DNA from: Thalassobacillus sp043497085 | GTDB lineage: Bacteria > Bacillota > Bacilli > Bacillales > Halobacillaceae | DNA length: 64,000 nt | NCBI GenBank assembly: GCA_043497085.1 | Contig: JBIEKI010000003.1 | Strand: one strand, 5' to 3' | Shown: positions 33,330 to 42,698 of the stretch, in pieces | How the letters are laid out: each line of letters opens with the position of its first letter | Position numbering within the stretch: position 1 is the first letter of the stretch | Notes under the pieces: model-generated | What the model was told of the DNA's origin: nothing | The model's database searches: none | The model's input: only the letters and a program-made list of their open reading frames with translations | Position numbers and translations under genes: made by a program

Positions 33330-34694
33330 AAGGTAGATACCATTCCACTTGAAGCCTACGTCCACTCCTGAATGTTTGACGGAACCACTAACGAGTAGAT
33401 TCAGTGGGTTAACCGGACTTAATACTGCTGCCATTGACCAGGAAATCATAATCAGAAGTGCAAGAACTTCAGGTGTAGTACCAATAAAAGATGCATCCAT
33501 TTGGGTAACAAGAGCGGTAACTACAACTATTTGATGAATACCTATAAAGCATAAGGAAACGATGATTCCCATCACTGCCAGTATGAATAAGAGAAAAGAC
33601 ATAGAGGCAATATGGTTTAGAAATTTCCTTATAGATGCTGCAATAATTGTACCTTGCAGCGCTTTTCCGAATAATCCCGCACTAATGAACAGAACCACTT
33701 CATTGTTCATACGTGGCAGAGAGCGGTCTTTAAATTCCATAAAGTGTTTTTCTACCCTTTTCCATTGCCTGGTGACCAGTGACCATAGGAGTGGATAACC
33801 TACTGATACCAAGCTTACTAAGAACATCATCGGCCATTTTGTAATGTATTCCAATAAGAAAATGGATCCCATTAACAAGGTGATAATTCCAATTAATGAC
33901 CATAATTTTTTCCTATGCATACTATTTTGCTGGCTATTCACCTCTTTGAGTTCCGTTATGGCCGCTTCTTCTTGCTTGCCTTTCTCTGTACCATTCGCTC
34001 GGGAATAAAACCGGAACAGCAGGTTACCTATGACCATTTGTATAACTGCCATGGTTAAACCAAGTGGAACATAGCTCGCAAAAGGAACTTCAAGGTAATA
34101 CAAGACCAGGGCTACGGAGGCAAAATACGGCGACCATAAAATAACAGTAGAAAATCCAACCAGATAAGACTTTGCCAATAGCACCGATGAGAGTTTGATA
34201 TCTTTGATGGTTTCGTGTAAAACACGTATAGAGCCCAGGTTTAAGACAGGTCCCATGCAAAAGATAAAAAAGGAGATACTCCCGAAAATTTTCTTTGTAT
34301 CTACCGCCATATTCTCCAGAAAGAACCTCACAGTCTTGAAATATCCTTTGATTTTTAAAGGGATGGATAGTAAGGGTACTAACAGGACTAAAACTAATAA
34401 AGGGATATTCATAGTAATCCCACTTGAAAGCTCCGCTATTCCCTCTCCTTTTGACAGCGTAAAAAATATTCCCAGAATAAACATAATACCAGACAGCATA
34501 CGAGGTGTACTTTTTGCGTGACGTAAACTCAAAAGGAAAACAATCAAGCTTAGGAGCGCTAAGGCTATTTCAAAGTTGATTGCCTGAATAAAAAAGTTCA
34601 AAAAATAAAAAAGGCACATTCCTATAATCAGGTTACTTTTCAATCCGAAACTTCTATTTGCAATTTGTTCTGCCTGCACCTGTGCCACTTTCAC
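33282..34694 (-). CDS. Polytopic membrane protein, possible carboxylate permease
   Basis: 470-aa protein with about 11-12 hydrophobic segments and a charged cytoplasmic loop near 230-265. Overall layout resembles ion-transporter-superfamily anion carriers, with NLGSIRVL and SPVNPLNLLVSGS re-entrant-like stretches in the two halves, but I do not recognise the family. It follows a D-2-hydroxyacid dehydrogenase by 54 bases, so transport of a hydroxy acid is a reasonable guess. Starts at GTG 34694 or 34688. Confidence 0.6.
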   Translation of the reverse strand: MKVAQVQAEQIANRSFGLKSNLIIGMCLFYFLNFFIQAINFEIALALLSLIVFLLSLRHAKSTPRMLSGIMFILGIFFTLSKGEGIAELSSGITMNIPLLVLVLLVPLLSIPLKIKGYFKTVRFFLENMAVDTKKIFGSISFFIFCMGPVLNLGSIRVLHETIKDIKLSSVLLAKSYLVGFSTVILWSPYFASVALVLYYLEVPFASYVPLGLTMAVIQMVIGNLLFRFYSRANGTEKGKQEEAAITELKEVNSQQNSMHRKKLWSLIGIITLLMGSIFLLEYITKWPMMFLVSLVSVGYPLLWSLVTRQWKRVEKHFMEFKDRSLPRMNNEVVLFISAGLFGKALQGTIIAASIRKFLNHIASMSFLLFILAVMGIIVSLCFIGIHQIVVVTALVTQMDASFIGTTPEVLALLIMISWSMAAVLSPVNPLNLLVSGSVKHSGVDVGFKWNGIYLLSMFVIGTIFVYAVH

Positions 34695-34748
34695 TCCACC
34701 TTCTTAATCCCTTTAATAATTCCCTTTATCGATGTGACATAATACTGC

Positions 34749-35711
34749 TTAAACGACTACATGCTTTGGCGTTTGCTTTGTTAATGCTCGTAATAGATTT
34801 TCGGCTGCAAGGTCAGCCATTCTTAATCTTGTTTGAATGCTGGCACTCCCGATGTGAGGAAGTGTAACGACATTAGGCAAAGCTAGGAGGGGGTGATCCA
34901 AAGGTACGGGCTCTTGTTCAAACACGTCCAGACCTGCTGCCCAGATTTTCCTATTCTTAAGTGCATGATACAGAGCCTCTTCGTCCACAATCCCTCCTCG
35001 TGCCGTATTAATAAGAACGGCCGTTTCCTTCATCAATGAAAGCTCACTTTCAGAAATAAGATGATGTGTTTCTGGAGTATATGGGGTCAGGACACAGACA
35101 AAATCCGAATCACGTAAGAGCTCCTCCAGCTCTGCATAAACAACTCCCAGCTCTTCCTCTATATCATACTTTCGATTCCGATTGTGGTATAAGATGTTCA
35201 TATCAAATCCTTTTGCCCTCTTAATTACTGCTTCACCAATTCTTCCCATTCCGATTATCCCCAGTGTCGCCCCATGAATGTCTTGTCCTGTCAGTTGCAT
35301 AGGAGACCATGTTTCCCATTTTCCTTTTCTTAAATAGTCAGATGATTCTACAATTCTTCTTGCTGTTGCCATTAACAAGGTGAACGTTAAATCAGCCGTG
35401 GTTTCAGTCAGTACACCAGGGGTGTTTGTTACCGTAATGCCTCTATTTTTGGCTGCTGTGATATCAATGTTGTTATACCCCACGGCCATATTACTGACAA
35501 CCTTTAAGTTTCTCGCACCTGAAAGCAGCTCCTCGTTGATTTTTTCTGTCAGCATACAAAGCAAGCCATCGACTTCTTGCACCTCTTTTAACAAAACTTC
35601 CCGAGGTACCTCCACATCTTCTTCTTCCCACATTTTCACTTCACAAATTTCTTCTATCTTTTTCACTACGCGGTCATTCAATTTCCTGGTAATATACACC
35701 TTTGGTTTCAC
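34749..35711 (-). CDS. D-2-hydroxyacid dehydrogenase (glyoxylate/hydroxypyruvate reductase type)
   Basis: 320-aa GyaR/GhrB-like enzyme. Rossmann motif GMGRIGEAV near 150, catalytic Arg in NTARGGIVDE, Glu in FEQEP and His in LPHIGSAS are all seen. Starts at GTG 35711 behind CGGAGGTAA. Second gene of a lacI-dehydrogenase-permease operon. Confidence 0.9.
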   Translation of the reverse strand: MKPKVYITRKLNDRVVKKIEEICEVKMWEEEDVEVPREVLLKEVQEVDGLLCMLTEKINEELLSGARNLKVVSNMAVGYNNIDITAAKNRGITVTNTPGVLTETTADLTFTLLMATARRIVESSDYLRKGKWETWSPMQLTGQDIHGATLGIIGMGRIGEAVIKRAKGFDMNILYHNRNRKYDIEEELGVVYAELEELLRDSDFVCVLTPYTPETHHLISESELSLMKETAVLINTARGGIVDEEALYHALKNRKIWAAGLDVFEQEPVPLDHPLLALPNVVTLPHIGSASIQTRLRMADLAAENLLRALTKQTPKHVVV

Positions 35712-35744
35712 TGACTTACCTCCGATTCTTATATTATAATTTTT

Positions 35745-36779
35745 TTATTCATTGGAAAGTTCAACATGCTGGTTGCCTCCACAAGATTCTCGAATGATCA
35801 AGCGGGGATCTAGTGTCGTTACATCTCTTTGAGTACTGTCTGGATTCCTGGTCAGTTGGATTACTTTGCTGGCAGCAATCTCACCCATCTTGTAAGCTGG
35901 CTGGTAAATGGTTGTGAGGGGTGGATCAAGGTGCGGCGACCATAATGTTTCATCATAACCAATTAAGGAAATGTCCTCTGGAACACCGAGATTTGAAGAT
36001 TTTATGGCTTGAAGAATTTCTAAGGTCATTAAATTATTAGTCGAAAGGATAGCATCCGGACGTTGGGGAGTTGATAATAGCTGGCATGCCTTTTTGAATG
36101 CTTCGCCTTGCTTTTCCTCTACTATCTGGATCAGGTTGGAATCGACATCCATCCTATTTTCCAAATGTCCTTGTTTATAACCAGTAATTCTTTCTAAACG
36201 CGGACTTATTTGTGATGGGGAGTATACGAACATGGCAATCTTTTGTTTGCGTAGTTTTACAAAATGATCAATGGCCAGTTTAGTTCCTCTCACATTATCC
36301 ATGACAATGTTTGGAATCGGGAGACCCGGCAGGCTGCGGTTAATCGTAATAAGCGGCAGCTTGGAATTCACTAACTTTCCATACAAGGGGAAATTTTTCA
36401 CTGTCGGGTTAATAATCATGCCATCCACTTGCTTCAGCTGAAAAGAACGGATATGTTTTTCTTCCAACTCAGCATCTTCATTTGAATTACAGATCATTAA
36501 ATTGAAACCATGCAATCTGGCGGCATCCTCAATCCCTTCCAAAACATCCACCCAAAAAGGGTTTTTCAAATTAGAAAGTAACACCCCTAAGACGTTTGTT
36601 TTTCTGGATTTCAGGCTTTTGGCAAGTTCGTTCGGCTGGTAATTCAAGTCTTCAATCACCTTTAAAACTCTTTGGATGGTATCTTTTTTGTTGTGATTAT
36701 AATTACCATTAATGATTCGGGAAACGGTTGCTTTAGAAACGCCAGCTTGTTTAGCTACGTCCCCGATGGTCACTTTCAT
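35745..36779 (-). CDS. LacI family transcriptional regulator
   Basis: 344-aa repressor: HTH and hinge at the N-terminus (TIGDVAKQAGVSKATVSRII; LKSRKTNVLGVLL), then a periplasmic-binding-like effector domain. Start ATG 36779 chosen for GAGGTGG seven bases upstream. Two tandem operator-like sites lie just in front. It likely controls its own operon; its inducer may be a sugar or sugar acid. Confidence 0.92.
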   Translation of the reverse strand: MKVTIGDVAKQAGVSKATVSRIINGNYNHNKKDTIQRVLKVIEDLNYQPNELAKSLKSRKTNVLGVLLSNLKNPFWVDVLEGIEDAARLHGFNLMICNSNEDAELEEKHIRSFQLKQVDGMIINPTVKNFPLYGKLVNSKLPLITINRSLPGLPIPNIVMDNVRGTKLAIDHFVKLRKQKIAMFVYSPSQISPRLERITGYKQGHLENRMDVDSNLIQIVEEKQGEAFKKACQLLSTPQRPDAILSTNNLMTLEILQAIKSSNLGVPEDISLIGYDETLWSPHLDPPLTTIYQPAYKMGEIAASKVIQLTRNPDSTQRDVTTLDPRLIIRESCGGNQHVELSNE

Positions 36780-36825
36780 AGGAAATCCACCTCGATTCAT
36801 GGATTAAGGAGAAGGGGGAAAGTTT

Positions 36826-36851
36826 GGAAAACGATTTAGGAAAACGGTTTC
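36826..36851. promoter_or_regulatory. Tandem LacI-type operators
   Basis: GGAAAACGATTT (36826-36837) and GGAAAACGGTTTC (36839-36851): two near-palindromes with a central CG, the usual form of LacI-family sites, 47-72 bases before the lacI-type start. Probably autoregulation. Confidence 0.6.
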
Positions 36852-36940
36852 TAAAAAGAATCATAGCAGTTAGGTATGGTAATTGCAAGATTTTTCTGAC
36901 TTTTTATCTGAAATATATGAAGGTTGAATCAGAAAAGCAA

Positions 36941-36973
36941 AAAAGGAAGCTGGATAAATGCCAGCTTCCTTTT
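36941..36973 (-). terminator. Terminator of the lar operon
   Basis: Thirteen-base perfect stem AAAAGGAAGCTGG/CCAGCTTCCTTTT with a seven-base loop; T-runs exit both ways. It lies 18 bases past the larC stop. Confidence 0.92.
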
Positions 36974-36990
36974 TTTGTGATTATGAACGA

Positions 36991-38241
36991 CTATATCGTT
37001 ATTTGTTCTGCGGCTATCTGCTCAACCAATTTATACACCTTATTAAAAGGAACGTGGTGCTTGATGGAAACCTCTTTAATATCCTCATATTCAGGAGTGA
37101 TTTTATAAATGTCTCCGTGTTTATATCCGATTTTCACACTGACTGTTCCATAAGGTGTATCAATCTCTTGAAAACGCCGATCAAGTATATTCCTCTCCCA
37201 TTTTGACTTACGTATTCCAAAGGTGCTGGTTTCCCTTAATAATAAATCCTCGAAAATGTAAGCGTCGTCCGGTTTGCTTAACAAGGTAATCAATATACCA
37301 GGCCGGCTTTTTTTCATGGTAATCGGTGTATAATATAAATCCAAAGCTCCCTTAGCCAGCGCTTTTTCCATTAAATACCCCATTGCCTCTCCTGCCATAT
37401 CATCGATGTGACATTCAAGCACGGTAATTGACTCCACTTTAGCACGTTCTTCTGCTTCAAAAAGTACCGCTCTTAATACATTTGGGTGATTAAAATCCTT
37501 CTTCCCTGCTCCGTATCCGATATTTTCTATACGCATGGCAGGCAGGGGACCGAAATCACTAACTAAAGCTTTGATAAAGCCAGCCCCGGTGGGAGTCGTC
37601 AGTTCACCTTCCACCTGGAAGTCGGCTAGAGGCACCCCTTTAAGAATTTCTGCCGTAGCAGGAGCAGGGATTGGATACAGCCCATGTGCCATCATTAGTT
37701 TTCCATAACCTGTCGGAACGGGTGAAGCGATTATTTTATCGACTTCTAAACTCTCCAAGGCGAGACTTACACCGATGACATCGATAATGGAGTCCATGGC
37801 TCCTACTTCATGGAAATGCACTTCAGAAGGATCCATTCCATGTATTTTCCCTTCCGCCCTGGCAATCACTTCAAAAACAGATAGGCTTCTTTGTTTCACT
37901 CGCTCAGGCAAGTCACTTTCTTCAATCATCCGGAAAATCGTTGAAGCATGGCGGTGAGGATGGTCATGATGATGGGTAGAATGATGATCATGAGAATGGC
38001 TATGAGCAGATGAAGCTGCCGTATGAACATGCTCATGAGCAACTTCATCAAATTGAAGTACTAACTGTTTAGAAGAAATCCCCTGTTTATCTGCCTGTTT
38101 TACGTCCATGGTAAATGGATCAATAGGCAGCTTTTTTAATTGAGATGCAATGTAATCCATATCCGCGCCTAAGTCGATTAGCGCGGACAAGGTCATATCT
38201 CCAGAAATGCCGGACTGGCAATCAAGGTAAAGGTTTTTCAT
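36991..38241 (-). CDS. larC: Nickel-pincer cofactor nickel insertase LarC (unsplit)
   Basis: 416-aa LarC, the CTP-dependent cyclometallase that puts Ni into the pincer nucleotide. A histidine-rich metal-handling stretch lies at about residues 75-100. Unlike the L. plantarum gene, which needs frameshifting to join its two parts, this is one continuous frame. Start ATG 38241 with AGAGGAGGTC upstream, overlapping larB by 20 bases. Confidence 0.93.
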   Translation of the reverse strand: MKNLYLDCQSGISGDMTLSALIDLGADMDYIASQLKKLPIDPFTMDVKQADKQGISSKQLVLQFDEVAHEHVHTAASSAHSHSHDHHSTHHHDHPHRHASTIFRMIEESDLPERVKQRSLSVFEVIARAEGKIHGMDPSEVHFHEVGAMDSIIDVIGVSLALESLEVDKIIASPVPTGYGKLMMAHGLYPIPAPATAEILKGVPLADFQVEGELTTPTGAGFIKALVSDFGPLPAMRIENIGYGAGKKDFNHPNVLRAVLFEAEERAKVESITVLECHIDDMAGEAMGYLMEKALAKGALDLYYTPITMKKSRPGILITLLSKPDDAYIFEDLLLRETSTFGIRKSKWERNILDRRFQEIDTPYGTVSVKIGYKHGDIYKITPEYEDIKEVSIKHHVPFNKVYKLVEQIAAEQITI

Positions 38242-38926
38242 GTCCGACCTCCTCTGAGGCAAGCTGTAAAATCAACGCAGCCTGATACGCAGCCCCAAAT
38301 CCATTATCGATATTTACGACACTCATTCCAGAAGCGCAGGATGTAAGCATCGAAAGAAGCGGAGTCAACCCTTCCAGATGTGCCCCATAACCTACGGAAG
38401 TCGGGACAGCAATTACAGGCCTTTTCACCATCCCGCCTACCACACTCGGCAGAGCCCCTTCCATCCCGGCTACTACGATCAGCACACTTGCCTGGGTGAT
38501 TTCTTCCCGATGGGCAAGTAAACGATCGATCCCGGCGACGCCGACATCATAAACCCTCTTCACTTTACAGCCCATCCATTCGGCTGTAAGTGCAGCTTCT
38601 TCTGCAACAAATAGATCCGAAGTACCCGCACACAACACTAATATTTCCCCAGGATACCTTCTGGTCGGTTCGCCATATAATAAAATTCGTGACGTTTCAT
38701 CATATTTCGCTTGAGGAAACGCTTCTTGCAATGATAACGCTTTCTCTTCAGATAAACGGGTGACCATCACTTTTTCATGGTGGTCGATCAACCGGCTCAT
38801 TATTTGAGAAATATGGTCTGCTGACTTTCCTTCTCCATAAATCACTTCAGGGTAGCCTGTCCGCTGTTCGCGATCAGTGTCTACTTTACAGAAACCTAAA
38901 TCTTCGAATTTCTTCATTTGGTCCAC
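38222..38926 (-). CDS. larB: Pyridinium-3,5-biscarboxylate synthase LarB
   Basis: 234-aa LarB: N-terminal segment plus a C-terminal PurE-like domain (about 110-225). It carboxylates nicotinic acid adenine dinucleotide and splits off AMP, the first step of the nickel-pincer cofactor. The family Cys is visible in TSCASGMSVVNIDNG near the C-terminus. Fourth gene of the lar operon. Confidence 0.93.
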   Translation of the reverse strand: MDQMKKFEDLGFCKVDTDREQRTGYPEVIYGEGKSADHISQIMSRLIDHHEKVMVTRLSEEKALSLQEAFPQAKYDETSRILLYGEPTRRYPGEILVLCAGTSDLFVAEEAALTAEWMGCKVKRVYDVGVAGIDRLLAHREEITQASVLIVVAGMEGALPSVVGGMVKRPVIAVPTSVGYGAHLEGLTPLLSMLTSCASGMSVVNIDNGFGAAYQAALILQLASEEVGHEKPLP

Positions 38927-38941
38927 CTTCTGTCTTTTTAC

Positions 38942-39577
38942 TTATGTAAATAATCCATCTATGAAACCCACCATATAAATATAATAGAGGCCATAACCAA
39001 TACTTAAAATAGCAGTCGCTTTTGTAAGAACAAAGCTGATCCGGTTCTTATTTACAGCGAAAAGAAACGGAATACTAAGGGCAAATGTGAATAAGAGCAT
39101 TCCTAAAATTGTTCCAGTTCCGAATGTGCCGATATAGAGAAGCGCATCCTGGAGTGAATCAACCATGGAAAAAACCAGGAGAGTCATCGCCGCACTACCT
39201 GCAAGTCCATGGACCTGTCCAATAAACATAGATTTGAGAAACAAATTGCCTGATGTGTTTCTACTTTCCTTTGGAGCATGATTTTTTGCTGGAAAAAACG
39301 TAGAAATCCCTAAATAAACCAGCATGATACCAACACCTAATTCAAACGTCTTTTCCCAGGTTCCTGAAATACTGGTTTGGGTGAAATGTAAAACTAAAAA
39401 AATGAACAGTAAAGTCAGAGTATGCCCAATTCCCCAAAACACACCTAAGAACCCTGAGCGCCATGGTGATTTATTCTTTCCAACGATAGTCGAAACGGCT
39501 ACAACATGATCCGGCTCCAAAGCATGTTTGATACCAAGCAGAAAGCCAAACCCAAGAATCGCGAATAAACTTTCCAT
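38942..39577 (-). CDS. UreH-type nickel permease
   Basis: 211-aa membrane protein with about six segments. GIKHALEPDH carries the H-x4-D-H nickel signature and GQVHGLAGSAA gives a second His site. Placed between larE and larB, four bases from larE, it most likely supplies Ni to LarC. Confidence 0.88.
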   Translation of the reverse strand: MESLFAILGFGFLLGIKHALEPDHVVAVSTIVGKNKSPWRSGFLGVFWGIGHTLTLLFIFLVLHFTQTSISGTWEKTFELGVGIMLVYLGISTFFPAKNHAPKESRNTSGNLFLKSMFIGQVHGLAGSAAMTLLVFSMVDSLQDALLYIGTFGTGTILGMLLFTFALSIPFLFAVNKNRISFVLTKATAILSIGYGLYYIYMVGFIDGLFT

Positions 39578-39581
39578 AATA

Positions 39582-40394
39582 TTACTTCACTGCCTGTTGT
39601 AAGGTTTTGTTCATGCTGCCGCTTTTATAGCCGGATAAATCCATGGTAACGTAAGTATAGCCGAATTCTTGCAATTTAGCGGTAATCTCACTATGGTGCT
39701 GAAGTAAAACAGGCATATCCTGTGGTTCAACTTCAATTCTGGCGATTTCTCCATGAGTACGAACACGAACTTGACGAATCCCTGTAGACCTGACTACTTG
39801 TTCAGACTTATCTATTCTCCTCAGTTTCTCGATCGTTATCTCTTCTCCGTATGTAATCCGGGAAGAGAGACAAGCAAAGGAAGGTTTATCCCAAGTTCGT
39901 AACCCCATCTGCTGAGATAACTCCCGGATCTCACTTTTGTACAGATCAGCTTCCTGCAAAGGCCCCCGGACATTGTATTCCCTTGCTGCTTTAGTGCCAG
40001 GCCTATGCTCGCCCAGGTCATCTGCAATCAATCCAAAAGCAATGTTTTTATAACCTTGCTCTTTCATAATCGGGATGAGATGTTCGAAAAGGCTTTTCTT
40101 GCAGAAATAGCAGCGGTTGGCCGTATTCTCTGAATACCCCGGTATATTCAGTTCAGAAGTTTCGATTATTTCATGCCTGGCATCAAGCTGCTCTGCAAGT
40201 TGTTTTGCTTCCTGAAGTTCTTCAAATGGATAGGTTTCACTATCCGCTGTCACTGCGAGTACATTTTCTCTTCCGAGTGTATCCAGAGCTACTTTCAACA
40301 AAAAGGTACTATCCACTCCACCAGAAAATGCAATCACAACCGTTTGCATTTCATTTAGAATTTCTTCCAACTTTTCTAACTTATGATTTAACAA
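39582..40394 (-). CDS. larE: Pyridinium biscarboxylic acid mononucleotide sulfurtransferase LarE
   Basis: 270-aa PP-loop ATPase; SGGVDS at 24-29 binds ATP. It swaps the two carboxylates for thiocarboxylates during cofactor synthesis. Three cysteines (95 and 98 in RCYFC, 175 in FACLSSR) are arranged as in LarE proteins reported to hold a [4Fe-4S] cluster and act catalytically, in contrast to the single sacrificial Cys type. The chemistry here is inferred. Confidence 0.93.
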   Translation of the reverse strand: MLNHKLEKLEEILNEMQTVVIAFSGGVDSTFLLKVALDTLGRENVLAVTADSETYPFEELQEAKQLAEQLDARHEIIETSELNIPGYSENTANRCYFCKKSLFEHLIPIMKEQGYKNIAFGLIADDLGEHRPGTKAAREYNVRGPLQEADLYKSEIRELSQQMGLRTWDKPSFACLSSRITYGEEITIEKLRRIDKSEQVVRSTGIRQVRVRTHGEIARIEVEPQDMPVLLQHHSEITAKLQEFGYTYVTMDLSGYKSGSMNKTLQQAVK

Positions 40395-40484
40395 TGAAAC
40401 CCTCCTCTATTTCCTTTTTTAAAAACTAATGATTATTTACTCTATATTAACACTATTCCGACAATTTCTGCCATCGTTTTTCCG

Positions 40485-41747
40485 TTATTCATCAACATAA
40501 GGAATAGTCAAAGGTCCTAATGGCAAGACGGCAACGCTCATATTTTCTCCATAAGTATATTTTAAGTCTTTTAATGTTTTAGTAATATCCTTGGTTGGTG
40601 TCAGCATGGCCTGTTTCACCTGTTCATCTGGAAGCTTTGAGTAAACATAGACATCAGCCCACACTTGTGTTACTGCCTGCTTTTGCACCTGCCACTGGTC
40701 AAACATTTTAAAATCGGGATCATTGATCATGTCCAGTAATGCCTGAGGAGTTTTTGCCATTTCAAAAATTTTCGAGTAGTTTCCATGGTCAGGAAGTCCA
40801 TCCGCACATTCAGCAGCTATGATGATGGCTCCTCCTTTTTTTACGATCTTTTGAGCGGCACTCATCCCTTTGACAGCCTGATAAAGGTTTTGATCGAGAG
40901 GATAACCTGAGTTTGAAGTAATGACCACATCAAACCGTTGTTCGCTCTGAACCATAGCATGCTCTTTAGCAAACCTGCAGCCTCTATCATGTGCTTCATA
41001 GAGCTCGCCAGCGAATACAGCCGAAATTTCTTTTTCCCTGTTCAGTGTCACGTTCAGCATAAAATGTGGTTTACACATCCGGTTGATTTCACGCGTCATT
41101 TCCTGCACGGGGTTGTCATCCATATTCCCCCATGTCGAACGTGGGTCCCCTATCATTCTGGCATTATGAAAAGTCATGATCGTTTCTATGCCGGCAATAC
41201 CAGGCATGACCCCCTTCGGACCACCAGAGAATCCTGCAAAAAAATGAGGTTCAATAAAGCCCGTTACAATTCGAAAATCCGCTTCCACATAATCCTTATT
41301 TAAATATACATCACATCCGAATTTACTTCTTCCAAGGTTCACGAGGGTATCTTTATCATGACAATGATTATTTACGATACGAATATTTTCTACGATCCAC
41401 TCGCCAAGCATTTGGACAAATTCTTCTCTTGTTTGATCTCGATGCGTGCCTGTCCCATTGATGATAACAAAATTCTCTAAGGGAACATGGTTCAGTTCTT
41501 CTATCAATCGCGGAACTAACAGGTGGTTAGGGGTCGGCCTGGTGATATCACTGATGACAATGGCCACGGTATCACTGGATTTCACCATATTTCTTAAGGG
41601 CGGGGTGCCAATCGGATTTGAAAGAGCCTGGCGGATCGCTTTGTCTTCATCTTTAACTTTGGGCAGGTTTTTCGGTTCTACTAAAAACGATTGTTCTGGT
41701 AATTCCAGATTCAGTCCTTCTTTGCCATATAGTAATCTTGTTTGCAC
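40485..41747 (-). CDS. larA: Nickel-dependent lactate racemase LarA (canonical)
   Basis: 420-aa LarA. His102, His168 in EPHFFAG, Lys178 in GFSGGPK (cofactor thioamide link) and His194 in FHNARM (Ni ligand position) are present. GTG 41747 is the start because CGGAGG lies seven bases upstream and the protein then opens QTRLLYGKEGL; the longer ATG frame has no ribosome site. Heads larA-larE-Ni permease-larB-larC. It interconverts lactate or a related 2-hydroxyacid. Confidence 0.92.
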   Translation of the reverse strand: MQTRLLYGKEGLNLELPEQSFLVEPKNLPKVKDEDKAIRQALSNPIGTPPLRNMVKSSDTVAIVISDITRPTPNHLLVPRLIEELNHVPLENFVIINGTGTHRDQTREEFVQMLGEWIVENIRIVNNHCHDKDTLVNLGRSKFGCDVYLNKDYVEADFRIVTGFIEPHFFAGFSGGPKGVMPGIAGIETIMTFHNARMIGDPRSTWGNMDDNPVQEMTREINRMCKPHFMLNVTLNREKEISAVFAGELYEAHDRGCRFAKEHAMVQSEQRFDVVITSNSGYPLDQNLYQAVKGMSAAQKIVKKGGAIIIAAECADGLPDHGNYSKIFEMAKTPQALLDMINDPDFKMFDQWQVQKQAVTQVWADVYVYSKLPDEQVKQAMLTPTKDITKTLKDLKYTYGENMSVAVLPLGPLTIPYVDE

Positions 41748-41775
41748 CTGAAAACCTCCGTTATCTTTTTTTATC

Positions 41776-41804
41776 ATTGTATACTGTTTACTGCTCTTCG
41801 TCAT
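41776..41804 (-). promoter_or_regulatory. Candidate SigA promoter of the lar operon
   Basis: Minus strand ATGACG (41799-41804), 17-base spacer, TACAAT (41776-41781); a good -10 and a weak -35, 29 bases before the larA GTG. A weak -35 fits an activated promoter. Confidence 0.45.
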
Positions 41805-41853
41805 GAAAGACTTCTAGATTTGAATGCCATTTAGTTACTTGTAAAAAAACAAA

Positions 41854-41884
41854 GCAGCCTTATATCCAGGAACTATAAGGCTAC
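41854..41884 (-). terminator. Terminator of the CoA-transferase/hydratase operon
   Basis: Nine-base stem AGCCTTATA/TATAAGGCT with flanking pairs; on the minus strand followed by TTTGTTTTTTT. It lies just past the hydratase stop. Confidence 0.88.
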
Positions 41885-41897
41885 GAAATTAAAACTA

Positions 41898-42698
41898 TTA
41901 CTTTCTTTTCATTTTTTCTATCGCTTTTTGGTGATCCTCATGAAATACACTGAGGGCCATCTGTGAGGAAACATAATCCAGGGATTGACGAAGGGACATA
42001 CTCATCCCTTCCTTAACGACCCTTTTCATCATCTGGATGACTTCTTGAGGGCCATTAATCAGCTTTTCGATATAATCACGGGTAAATGCTTCCAGTTCCT
42101 CATGAGGGACAACATGGGTCACCAGGTTCATCTCTTTGGCTTCCTTGGCAGTCTTCACTTCTCCACTCCACAGCATTTCCAATGCTTTGTCCATCCCAAT
42201 GATTCGTGGGAGGTAATAACCGCCACCATCTCCAGGTACGATACCTGCATGGATATACGCTTCCCCAAGTTTTGCGCTTTCAGAACAGATCCTTATATCA
42301 CACATAAGCGCCATATCCAGTCCCGCTCCCATAGCGTGCCCGTTGATCATTGCAATCATAGGCTTATCAATTTCATCCATTAAAAGCGGGATTCGCTGGA
42401 TGTTCTTCCAAAGGCTGTTTTTCACATGGAGGGGGGTGCTAATAAAATCATCGTCCTCTTCATTCGTTTTTCCGATGAAACCTTCCCCGGCTATCATAGA
42501 CTTTACATCGCCGCCAGCACAGAAAGCACGCCCCGCCCCTGTCAGCACACCGACTCGGATATCAGGATCGTCTTTGATCTCTCTCAATGCCGCAATCCAT
42601 AAATCGATCATTTCTTTACTGAAGGCGTTTAGTTTTTCCGGACGATTCAAAATGATATAAGCAATCGACCCTCTTTTATCCAGTAACAGTTCGCTCAT
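41898..42698 (-). CDS. Enoyl-CoA hydratase/isomerase family protein
   Basis: 266-aa crotonase-fold enzyme. Oxyanion loop residues in AFCAGGDVKSM near 65 and NGHAMGAGLDMA near 118; an acidic residue in KLGEAYIHAGIVPGDGG near 145. Start ATG 42698 inside the CoA-transferase gene, behind GGAGTGG. Acts on an acyl-CoA made by the upstream CaiB-type transferase. Confidence 0.9.
   Translation of the reverse strand: MSELLLDKRGSIAYIILNRPEKLNAFSKEMIDLWIAALREIKDDPDIRVGVLTGAGRAFCAGGDVKSMIAGEGFIGKTNEEDDDFISTPLHVKNSLWKNIQRIPLLMDEIDKPMIAMINGHAMGAGLDMALMCDIRICSESAKLGEAYIHAGIVPGDGGGYYLPRIIGMDKALEMLWSGEVKTAKEAKEMNLVTHVVPHEELEAFTRDYIEKLINGPQEVIQMMKRVVKEGMSMSLRQSLDYVSSQMALSVFHEDHQKAIEKMKRK

Noticed and set aside
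36991..38241. Programmed frameshift in larC as in Lactobacillus.
   Set aside because: The reading frame is continuous over the full LarC length.
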